Part shown: positions 15,366 through 22,182 of the stretch, one piece after another
Layout of the letters: each line of letters begins with the position of its first letter
Position numbering within the stretch: position 1 is the stretch's first letter
Assembly (NCBI GenBank): GCA_050259615.1
Contig: JBLNAZ010000055.1
Span: forward strand, 1-22,182
Direction: 5' to 3'
From: JAAXKN01 sp050259615
Lineage (GTDB): Bacteria; Bacteroidota; Ignavibacteria; Ignavibacteriales; SURF-24
Length of the DNA: 22,182 nucleotides
Notes under the pieces: model-generated
The model's input: only the letters and a program-made list of their open reading frames with translations
What the model was told of the DNA's origin: nothing
Databases searched by the model: none
Position numbers and translations under genes: made by a program

Positions 15366-18071
15366 TTAGAACTGATAACTTAGTGAAGCAGTCAGTCTTC
15401 TTGGCAGAATCGGTCTTGCAACAAAATAATAAGACGAAACGCCCGGTGTCCTTGGGTTACCTTCCTCGAGTCCCTTGGACTGATAAACATTCAGTAAATC
15501 AACCGATAGAACCAGGCCCTGATTGGTAAGTGCATATGCTATTCCGGCATTCATATAATTATAAGAATGAAGCGTAAAGTACTCCTGGTAGGTAGTGTAC
15601 TTGCCTGTTGCCTGGTCATAGATTGCATTTACAAGAGTTCTTGCGCCAACATAATGGAAGTCTGCATAAGCAGTAAATCCTAACATAGAATAAGTTGCAG
15701 AGACATTTGCCACCCATTTAGGTATTCCGCCTGCAGTAAGAGCTGCACCGCCGGAAGACTCGACGTTCTTTGCCTGTGTGTAAGTGCCTACAGCCAGGAA
15801 GTTAAGACCTGTAATTGGCTGCACGGAGAGTTCTATTTCAGCGCCGTAAGCCCTGTTATCCGGGTTGCCTCTGATAACCCATACGCCCAAGCCTGTCTTG
15901 GGATCTAATTCAAAGCCCTGGCTAACGATATTGGTAAGTTCCTCCCAGAATCCATTGACCGTAAAAGCATATAGCGGGTCAGAGAGCTTAATACCCCCTT
16001 CATAAGATACAAGTCTTCTGTTCCCAAAGAGGTCTATTTGCTGCTGGGCTGAGGCATCAAGGAATTCATCGAGTGCGGGCATTTTATATGCACGGTTTGC
16101 CTGGGCATAAATGGCAACCTGGTCTGTAAGTCCGAAATTAAGCCCTATTGATCCTGCCCAGTCCCTGATTGTACGGTTGAAATGCCTGAAGCTGTAATTT
16201 CCCCACTGCTCATTATTATAAGTGGTAGCGGGGTTATTGTCCAGGTCAACTGTCGATTGATTCTCTGCATCCTGGACATAACTATCCGCCTCGCCTCTCA
16301 CACCCAGGTCAAGGCGTAGCCTTGGGATCAGTTCAAATGAGCCTCCGATCATTCCAGAATAAATTGTGGTAGTACCGGTTCCATTTCGGTAGAGCGAAAC
16401 ATAATTCCTGAAGCCATTAGAAGTTGCAAATACCGGTGCCCCGCCGCCGGTCGAAAGAGCCATGTCAACCAGTCTTGGGTTGTCTCTTACATCCATCAGT
16501 ATGTCCGAGAAATACCACCTGTTGGTCTGTGTATAATTTGCAACATAGAGCCCAATAGAAATAGTATGTTTCTTTTCGAATGTCTTCACAATCTGAAGCT
16601 GGTCCTGGAAAGCCGAAAGGGGTTTTTGAACAGAAACCAGCTGGCTGGGGGATAAAAATGCCAGGCCATTATTGGCTGAAAGGTCAAAAGGAAGCTTTTG
16701 CCCGGCTGCATTTAGATAATTTGTATAAAAAAAGCTTGCTGCAGTTCCGGCCGGAAGTTTAAGACCCGTCACATAGTCGGCAATGCTCGTGGGCTGGCCG
16801 GTAAATATTCCATTCCAGCCCTGTGCATCCTGCATATACTGGGCCATGTTCCTTATGGTCAAACCTTCAGCGAAATTAAAACTTACGTCACCCGTAAGCC
16901 AGTAAGCCTGGGTTATAAGGCCATCCTCAAGCGGATATTTCAAATCGCCTGAAGGAGTTGGAACAATCAGGTTATTCGCTTCATCTGTGTTCATAGCTCC
17001 ATAGTCTGAAAATCCGGGGACATATTGCGGATCGTCCGGATTCTGGAAAGGAAGCGGAAGAATAAACTGGTTCCTGTCACTAATGACCTTAAAGCTGCCC
17101 CTGACGTAACCGTTATCCAAAAGTTTGGTCAGGCTTCCTTTAATCTGTCCTCCCTTTATGGCAGGAAATCCCGGGTATCTTACACCGTTGTCATACCTGT
17201 AGAATCCGCCAAGGTTAAACCTTACATCATTACTCAGCGGGCCATTGACATTGAAGTCATACCGTGCAAGACCCTTTGTTCCACCTGTTGCCTTTACAAT
17301 ACCATTAAAGGTGGGTCCTCCGGTCTTGTTTATAAAATTGATAATTGCACCCGGCGTATTGGATCCAAAGAGTGCAGATGAACCTCCGCGGACAACTTCA
17401 ATGCCCTGTATGTTTTCATCGGGCCTGAATAAATTATCTGCATTCATAAAGAAGGTGTGCATGGTGGGAAATACCGGAAGCCCGTCTTCCATAAACATTA
17501 CATACTCAACTCCTAAAATACCGCGTACGGTAATGTTTTCATTTACCTCACCGCCTGAACTTTCGACTCGTGTAAAGCCTGGAACATAGCGTAACGCTTC
17601 CGTAGTGCTTCTGGGATTAGCCTGCGCAAGTTCCTTTGGAGTAATTGTACTGATTGCAACTGAGGATTCAAGTTTAGATATTGGAGAAATAGTACCGGTT
17701 ACAACAACTTCCTGCAGATTAAGTACATCTGCAGAGAGAGAAAAATCATGAGTTGCTGTCGCTCCGCCGGTGACTGTTAATGATGCGGTCACAGTTTTGT
17801 AGCCGATAGCACTTGCTCTTAATTGATATGTTCCTTCAGGAACATTTCTTATTGTGTACCTCCCCTGTGCATCAGATGCTGCACCCATAGGGGTATTTAC
17901 CAGTGCAACTGTAGCATATGGAACCGGAGTCCCATCACTTTGTGTAACTGTTCCTTTTACTGTGCCGGTTGTTTGTGCCAGGTTAGTCGCAAGGAATGTT
18001 GTCAGAATTAAAACAATAATGAGCCATATTGAATTAATTAAGTATTTGAAGCTAAAAGTAGAATTCTGCAT
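15366..18071 (-). CDS. TonB-dependent receptor with CarboxypepD_reg domain
   Basis: A 901-residue outer-membrane transporter. After a signal peptide (about 1-33) comes a CarboxypepD_reg-like beta-sandwich (about 36-115; 'GTVTQSDGTPVPYATVALVN', 'GRYTIRNVPEGTYQLRASAI'), a TonB box-like 'EVVVTG' (121-126), the plug (about 130-250; 'EALRYVPGF', 'TVRGILG', 'GIEVVRGGSSALFGSNTPGA') and a beta-barrel ending 'RLTASLSYQF'. This architecture is usual for Bacteroidota nutrient receptors. The downstream GH65 gene and upstream carbohydrate-binding secreted protein suggest an oligosaccharide substrate, but no SusD-like partner is present, so that is inference. The ATG at 18069-18071 is chosen: GGAGG lies 5 bases before it, while the longer frame begins at a TTG that overlaps the ribosome site. 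Confidence 0.94.
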   Translation of the reverse strand: MQNSTFSFKYLINSIWLIIVLILTTFLATNLAQTTGTVKGTVTQSDGTPVPYATVALVNTPMGAASDAQGRYTIRNVPEGTYQLRASAIGYKTVTASLTVTGGATATHDFSLSADVLNLQEVVVTGTISPISKLESSVAISTITPKELAQANPRSTTEALRYVPGFTRVESSGGEVNENITVRGILGVEYVMFMEDGLPVFPTMHTFFMNADNLFRPDENIQGIEVVRGGSSALFGSNTPGAIINFINKTGGPTFNGIVKATGGTKGLARYDFNVNGPLSNDVRFNLGGFYRYDNGVRYPGFPAIKGGQIKGSLTKLLDNGYVRGSFKVISDRNQFILPLPFQNPDDPQYVPGFSDYGAMNTDEANNLIVPTPSGDLKYPLEDGLITQAYWLTGDVSFNFAEGLTIRNMAQYMQDAQGWNGIFTGQPTSIADYVTGLKLPAGTAASFFYTNYLNAAGQKLPFDLSANNGLAFLSPSQLVSVQKPLSAFQDQLQIVKTFEKKHTISIGLYVANYTQTNRWYFSDILMDVRDNPRLVDMALSTGGGAPVFATSNGFRNYVSLYRNGTGTTTIYSGMIGGSFELIPRLRLDLGVRGEADSYVQDAENQSTVDLDNNPATTYNNEQWGNYSFRHFNRTIRDWAGSIGLNFGLTDQVAIYAQANRAYKMPALDEFLDASAQQQIDLFGNRRLVSYEGGIKLSDPLYAFTVNGFWEELTNIVSQGFELDPKTGLGVWVIRGNPDNRAYGAEIELSVQPITGLNFLAVGTYTQAKNVESSGGAALTAGGIPKWVANVSATYSMLGFTAYADFHYVGARTLVNAIYDQATGKYTTYQEYFTLHSYNYMNAGIAYALTNQGLVLSVDLLNVYQSKGLEEGNPRTPGVSSYYFVARPILPRRLTASLSYQF

Positions 18072-18076
18072 GCTTG

Positions 18077-18081
18077 CCTCC
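18077..18081 (-). promoter_or_regulatory. Ribosome binding site fixing the TonB receptor start
   Basis: A strong GGAGG on the minus strand, 5 bases before the ATG at 18069-18071. It overlaps the codons that would follow the upstream TTG, which rules that start out. Confidence 0.8.
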
Positions 18082-18611
18082 TTCAAATTAACACGTTTAG
18101 ATTATTGCCAGAATTATTTCCCTGCATTTGAATAAATATTTTCCCGCCCTTGATTTCATTAAATTTGCTAAGCAATGAGGCTGCAATTCCATTGGAAAAA
18201 TGATTATTTGACAGATATTAATTTTTCCTGCTTACTGAAGTAATTCTATACCTGAAGGTAATCCCGGTATGTTTTGGATGAGAAAATCCGTCTGACTTTA
18301 AGAAGGCTTCAATTAAAAGTTTCTTCTGCTCCCGAACCGGAATTTCGATTATCCATTTACCCGAGACACCGAAATACCGAAAGAGAATTAACTAAACTGC
18401 TTGAAACAGAGAACCATCACCAATATTATGGTAAACCACGATCCTTTTTTTTAACTCACTCCTTTTTGTCCCTATTTAAATAATTTATGTTTGATGTTAC
18501 TTTACTCATAAGCTATCCTAATTTTATTCAATTTCAAGGATTTTAAAAGGTACTATCGGGAAAAATTTCATAAAATTATAATCTACCCGTTTGCATATTG
18601 ATCCTCAAATG
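18082..18611. other. Long gene-free region upstream of the TonB receptor
   Basis: An A/T-rich stretch with no convincing gene on either strand. It should hold the receptor promoter. A TTG-started 69-codon frame at 18274-18483 on the plus strand has no recognisable features and I do not accept it. The size, over 500 bases, marks a probable operon break between the receptor and the large secreted protein. Confidence 0.4.
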
Positions 18612-18643
18612 GTCAAAATAAGAAAGGCTGTTTCCGAAACAAC
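18612..18643 (-). terminator. Probable terminator of the large secreted protein gene
   Basis: On the minus strand a 7-bp stem (one G-U pair) with a 3-base loop forms from 18627-18643 and is followed by a U-rich run, read from A's at 18612-18625. It lies about 43 bases after the stop at 18686. Confidence 0.5.
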
Positions 18644-18685
18644 ATGGGTTATCTGGCGGTACGTCTGGCCGTAGAGGTATTAAAA

Positions 18686-21655
18686 TTATTTCAATAGTAC
18701 AAGCTTCTTCGAATCCCTGAACTGACCGGTCTGGAGTGTGTAGATGTATATTCCGCTTGGCAGGGAAGAGGCGTTGAAATTAATGGTGTAGGTGCCTGCC
18801 TGTTTGTATTCATGAACAAGAGTTGATATTTCCTCCCCCAGCATGTCATAGACCGTCAGCCTGACATTCTGTCCTTCAGGAATTGAATAGCTGATTGTTG
18901 TTGCCGGGTTAAACGGATTTGGATAATTCTGTGAAAGAGCATATGTCATAGGAATCTTTTCCTCTTTCATTACACCCGTTGGAGTATTTGAAATAATACC
19001 AATCATTACGTGTTTAATAAATGTATTGCCGCTGCCTTTTCCAATTACCCTGAAGTCACTCATACCGCTTCCGCGATTGCCAAAATATGCATCTGTCAAA
19101 TAGAAAGTGTGAAGTTTCCACTGGTTTGTACCCTGAATCATGGCATCACCAGCTGCAGCAGCCAAATAGTTTGTCTTTGCATCATAGTTTAATCCAATGC
19201 CGCCAGAACTTGTTGTATCATAATATTCAACTGTAAGGAACATCTTATCTGCGGGAAGTCCATTTGCCTTGCCCTTGTACATTGCAGTATCATTTAATGC
19301 ATGATAGAAGTAGCGGTAATTGCCATTTTCAAAAACCCGGTTCCTGTGGCATTTCTTTCCGCCGACAGTTACAGTCTGGATCTCATTATTATAATAAGCT
19401 TCGATCTTATACTCTGCTGAATCACCTCTTGAGATCCAGTAATCAGCTACGCCAATTTTAATCTGATTAAGGATCAGGTTATTATTATCAGAATTAATTC
19501 TGAAATCAGCGCCGCCGTTTTCAGAATTGTTAAATTTAGCGTCCTTGATTTCAAAGGTTGCAGTTTTCCATCTGCCTGTACCGGTTAAGCTGACCCATTC
19601 GCCATCCTGGTAAGCAGATGCCGTTCCATCGTACTGAATTCTGAACTTGCCGGCTGATGGTTCATCGAAGTATTCAACTGATAAGAAAAGGTGCGGGTGA
19701 TTGCCATTTCTGATGAGAGTATCATCTACTGCAAAATATGCACAACCGCCTGAAAGGGTTACGCAGCCCTTTTCATCTTTTTCAACAGGAGTAACTGCGC
19801 CGTCACCTTCGTTATTAACTTGTCTGATAAACTGCTGGAAATTCCCCGGGCCTAAATCAATTATGATTCCAGTACCAGCAATCGGACTTGGATCCAGGCT
19901 CAAAGTACCCCAGCTTTCGTCATCATCGTTCGGGGCACCGAAAGCTAATCTTCCGCCGAATGAGCCAATACCATCATTATCATTTATAACATAACCGAAT
20001 AATGGATTGAAGTTATCCTGGTCGCCTGCTGCGCCCGGCTTCAATGTAAAACCGTCTTTAATTAAGCTGAGCGGAATAGATGCCTCAAGTATATATCCCC
20101 CGGCAGCTGTTTTTACTACTCTCCTAACTGCAGATGGCAGTGCTTCACCTGCCTGAGAAGTTTCATGTTTCCACAGGCCGGGGTCAGTGTCCAATGCCGG
20201 AATAAATAAGAAGTTCTCGCCTTTCTGATAAGCTGAATCATCTTTTATTGCCACAGGTTTGCCATTTAATATTGTATGGGAAGCGTCCAGATATAATCCG
20301 ATGCCGTCTTTACCTTCCCATGAATCACCTTTGACATTTACAACGTTATCTTTAATGGCTCCGCTTAAATAAAGGTTAACTTCATCCCAGAGTACTTTTA
20401 CTTCACCGGAGAGATCATTATAGTCCCAGAGTCCTTCTTTGCCAGGATCATTAGCATTCGGTTCACCGGCTTCAACAATTGGTACGTTTTTCGGATCCAG
20501 TGACCAGGTGCGGTAATATTCATCTGTTCTTGTGCCATCCGGGTTTGTAACATATTCTAACCTGCTGCCTGATTGCTGCCACGCCCAGTCTTTGAGGTCA
20601 CCGTCAATTACAGGAGCATCTAAAGTTCTATAGCTGCTGAACGAAGGTGCATCTGGCAACGCGGGTAATGGAGCCTTGTCTAATATTCCAACCATAATTC
20701 TGTTAACCGGAGTTCCTGCAAGCCTCATATGAAGACGCATATCGGTTGGTCCGCTTTGCCTGTCCTGGAACCAGGCATCATTAATTTCAAAAGTCACTGT
20801 TCTCCAGCAGTTAGAGCCTTTGCCTGCTAGAAAAGGCGTGGTCTTAAATATACTGCTGCGTGAATCATACTGAAGGCGCATCGTTTGAGCAGCATTATTA
20901 TCAAAATACTGAACAGAAACAAAGATGTTAGGGTGATTACCGCCATAAATCAATGAATCGTTAACATTCAGATAAAGGTAATTATCCTCTTTTATTGTCT
21001 GGATTGCCTCTTCACCATCAGCTTTAACAATTATTGTTCTGCTGTCTCCTCCGCCTCTTTCGGTCTGGTTTATTCCCAGGGAATCATTAACCGTACCCCA
21101 TTCAAAGTAGTAATCAACCGGTACAACACTTAAAGCATTGATGTGCATTTTACCGGATGCGGCAACCAGCCTGAAGTCAGCCTGATTTGCCTGTCGGTGC
21201 CCGAAATAACAGCTGTCAAGATAGAAACCGTATGATTTCCACTGATTTGTTCCCGTAGTTTTAATTGTAGTGCCAAATTCTTTATTTGCTTCGTCAATGG
21301 CATCATAGACCAGTTTTATTTCAATGCCTGGTTCATCGTAGTATTCAACATTTATAATGAAGAACTTACCGGCAGACAGCTGATAAAAGTAATTTTTGTC
21401 CAGCTGGAAGAACATGGATGTCTTAATATTTTCCGCGCAGTACTCAGATCCGACATTGGCAGTCTTTATTTCACCCTCCATGCCAGCAGTGTTGCCAACG
21501 AGCTTTATATAACGCCCGGTCTCTGTTTTTCCCAGGTTAATGGATATACCCTGGGCAAAAACTTCAGGAGCCGGTAATACCAGTTGAGAGAGTAAAATGG
21601 CGAATAAAAAATAAGCGGGACTTATGAAACTAAATAATAACCGAAAGATATTCAT
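18686..21655 (-). CDS. Secreted multi-module carbohydrate-binding protein with T9SS sorting domain
   Basis: A 989-residue exported protein with no catalytic domain that I can see. In order: signal peptide (1-35), module A1 (about 37-183), A2 (195-326), a CBM9/DOMON-like domain (about 334-589; 'LDAPVIDGDLKDWAW', 'EVKVLWDEVNLYLSGAIKDN', 'GDSWEGKDGIGLYLDASH'), A3 (595-740), A4 (742-890), a linker, and a C-terminal T9SS-type domain (about 899-989; 'NYPNPFNPATTISYSIPEG', 'LTVYDMLGEEISTLV', 'LPSGIYIYTLQTG'). Each A module carries 'V.YYD ... L.YD' and later 'G...W+..TF.L.DA.F ... DFR'. CBM9-like domains often bind glycan chain ends, and the jelly-roll look of the A modules also suggests sugar binding. 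It is likely secreted or surface-anchored through T9SS. The start ATG (21653-21655) has GGAGG at 21667-21671. It may feed the receptor/GH65 pair downstream, though 600 bases separate them. Confidence 0.88.
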   Translation of the reverse strand: MNIFRLLFSFISPAYFLFAILLSQLVLPAPEVFAQGISINLGKTETGRYIKLVGNTAGMEGEIKTANVGSEYCAENIKTSMFFQLDKNYFYQLSAGKFFIINVEYYDEPGIEIKLVYDAIDEANKEFGTTIKTTGTNQWKSYGFYLDSCYFGHRQANQADFRLVAASGKMHINALSVVPVDYYFEWGTVNDSLGINQTERGGGDSRTIIVKADGEEAIQTIKEDNYLYLNVNDSLIYGGNHPNIFVSVQYFDNNAAQTMRLQYDSRSSIFKTTPFLAGKGSNCWRTVTFEINDAWFQDRQSGPTDMRLHMRLAGTPVNRIMVGILDKAPLPALPDAPSFSSYRTLDAPVIDGDLKDWAWQQSGSRLEYVTNPDGTRTDEYYRTWSLDPKNVPIVEAGEPNANDPGKEGLWDYNDLSGEVKVLWDEVNLYLSGAIKDNVVNVKGDSWEGKDGIGLYLDASHTILNGKPVAIKDDSAYQKGENFLFIPALDTDPGLWKHETSQAGEALPSAVRRVVKTAAGGYILEASIPLSLIKDGFTLKPGAAGDQDNFNPLFGYVINDNDGIGSFGGRLAFGAPNDDDESWGTLSLDPSPIAGTGIIIDLGPGNFQQFIRQVNNEGDGAVTPVEKDEKGCVTLSGGCAYFAVDDTLIRNGNHPHLFLSVEYFDEPSAGKFRIQYDGTASAYQDGEWVSLTGTGRWKTATFEIKDAKFNNSENGGADFRINSDNNNLILNQIKIGVADYWISRGDSAEYKIEAYYNNEIQTVTVGGKKCHRNRVFENGNYRYFYHALNDTAMYKGKANGLPADKMFLTVEYYDTTSSGGIGLNYDAKTNYLAAAAGDAMIQGTNQWKLHTFYLTDAYFGNRGSGMSDFRVIGKGSGNTFIKHVMIGIISNTPTGVMKEEKIPMTYALSQNYPNPFNPATTISYSIPEGQNVRLTVYDMLGEEISTLVHEYKQAGTYTINFNASSLPSGIYIYTLQTGQFRDSKKLVLLK

Positions 21656-21884
21656 TTCGAATTATTCCTCCATTCCCCTTTAAGTTTCAGGGAGTTATTT
21701 AGCTGCAGGGAAAAATATAAGAATTCCGGAGTTGTCTATATTTGATATTTGAACCCTGATTATATTAGCTAAATTATGCATTAATGTAAAGAATTCATTT
21801 CTTCTTTGGAGGCCCATGGAAATTAAGGCGGGAGTATTAAAAAAAGGAGAGGGAAGAGAAGAATTATCATGACAGGGCAGAAAA
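21656..21884 (-). promoter_or_regulatory. Upstream region of the large secreted protein gene
   Basis: A gene-free stretch that carries the GGAGG ribosome site (21667-21671, 11 bases before the ATG) and should hold the promoter. A 67-codon frame at 21695-21898 on the minus strand runs into the upstream terminator and has no recognisable features, so I do not count it. Confidence 0.4.
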
Positions 21885-21912
21885 AAGCCCGAAGTCAACC
21901 GATTTCGGGCTT
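21879..21912 (-). terminator. Rho-independent terminator of the right-edge gene
   Basis: AAGCCCGAA (21885-21893) pairs with TTCGGGCTT (21904-21912), and inner bases extend it to a 12-bp stem with one G-T pair and an AACC loop. The A run at 21881-21886 gives a U run on the minus-strand transcript. It lies about 50 bases after the stop at 21962. Confidence 0.85.
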
Positions 21913-21918
21913 AAATAT

Positions 21919-21948
21919 AAGTGCGGAGTGACAGGGAAGTCCTCTGCC
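21919..21948. repeat. G-rich hairpin motif, copy 2 of a possible dispersed repeat
   Basis: AAGTGCGGAGTGACAGGGAA (21919-21938) differs at 2 of 20 positions from 10034-10053. GCGGAG (21923-21928) pairs with CTCTGC (21942-21947), including one G-T pair, so the stem is kept although the 3' arm differs. It sits between the stop of the right-edge gene and that gene's terminator. Confidence 0.45.
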
Positions 21949-21961
21949 AATTTTCAGCTGC

Positions 21962-22182
21962 CTACTTCAAAAGAATAATTTTCTTTGCTGCCCTGAAATG
22001 CTCCTTACCGTTTAATGAACTGGCCTCTACAGAATAGAAGTATATTCCCGATGAAATCCTTCCGTCAGTCTCATAGCCGACAATGCTGGATAAGGAATCC
22101 TTCGGATCACGCCCGAATATCTCGCCATCCTTTAAGCCCGTATTATTAAATATCCAGTGCTGTGTATTATGAGCCGAAAATC
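21962..22182 (-). CDS. C-terminal part of a secreted protein with T9SS/FlgD-like sorting domain (partial)
   Basis: The last 73 codons, stop included, of a gene whose start is beyond the window's right edge. The visible end has 'SAHNTQHWIFNNTGLKDG', then 'GRISSGIYFYSVEASS' and the basic tail 'HFRAAKKIILLK'. This is the same C-terminal style as the neighbouring 989-residue protein ('SGIYIYTL' and 'KKLVLLK'), so it is probably another T9SS cargo protein. The middle 'FNNTGLKDG' part has the FlgD Ig-like feel of such domains. The catalytic or binding part is outside the window, so no function can be given. Its terminator follows at 21879-21912. Confidence 0.75.
   Translation of the reverse strand, partial: FSAHNTQHWIFNNTGLKDGEIFGRDPKDSLSSIVGYETDGRISSGIYFYSVEASSLNGKEHFRAAKKIILLK

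Noticed and set aside
18274..18483. A 69-codon frame starting with TTG in the gap between receptor and large secreted protein.
   Set aside because: No ribosome site, no recognisable motif and a random-looking C-terminal half; not enough to call a gene.
21695..21898. A 67-codon minus-strand frame upstream of the large secreted protein.
   Set aside because: It overlaps the terminator of the right-edge gene and has no recognisable features.
1..22182. CRISPR arrays, tRNA or rRNA genes, insertion sequences and phage or conjugation genes.
   Set aside because: I looked for regular spaced repeats, cloverleaf-like segments and transposase or integrase motifs and saw none.

Overview
The window looks like a chromosomal stretch from a member of the Bacteroidota/Chlorobi group, most likely an Ignavibacteria-like organism. 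The evidence is a secreted protein ending in a type IX secretion (T9SS) sorting domain of the 'NYPNPFNPATTISYSIPEG ... SGIYIYTL' kind, two TonB-dependent receptors (one with an N-terminal CarboxypepD_reg domain), an 83-residue bacterial RRM protein, and moderate-to-low GC with strong simple hairpin terminators. The lineage is inferred from protein style, not from a marker gene. No rRNA, tRNA, CRISPR array, transposase or phage structural gene was found.

Layout. 112-876 (+) is a DUF169 protein, converging through a terminator hairpin on three leftward genes: a membrane O-acyltransferase (992-2167), the ribosome-assembly GTPase RsgA (2309-3373) and a small conserved protein of unknown function (3500-3844). 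A 292-base divergent region with an extended imperfect hairpin and a short direct repeat leads rightward into the GTG-started RRM protein (4137-4388), which ends at a clear terminator facing the terminator of the next leftward gene.

From 4596 to the end every convincing gene is on the minus strand. In transcription order from the right edge they are: the C-terminal end of a secreted T9SS-type protein (21962-22182, partial); a 989-residue secreted protein with four copies of a ~140-residue beta-rich module around a CBM9-like domain and a T9SS tail (18686-21655); a TonB-dependent receptor (15366-18071); a secreted family GH65 glycoside hydrolase (13083-15263); an 865-residue NTF2-like/triple-PAS histidine kinase (10221-12818); a second TonB-dependent receptor (7372-9453); a periplasmic YfiR/DUF4154-like protein (6736-7248); and a methyl-accepting chemotaxis protein (4596-6602).

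Two working units are suggested. The right half resembles a glycan-acquisition locus: a sugar-binding cell-surface or secreted protein, a TonB receptor without a SusD partner, and an exported GH65 alpha-glucosidase/kojibiosidase-like enzyme. A 16-bp hairpin lies between receptor and enzyme. The middle resembles a sensory line across the envelope: outer-membrane receptor, periplasmic YfiR-like protein, inner-membrane chemoreceptor. Terminator-like hairpins separate these three genes, so they are probably co-located but separately tuned units rather than one plain operon. The histidine kinase between the two halves has no response regulator beside it.

Two near-identical G-rich hairpin motifs (near 10034 and 21919) may be members of a dispersed intergenic repeat. 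Two stretches of 600-770 bases hold no convincing gene apart from one possible 42-codon membrane peptide at 9887-10015.
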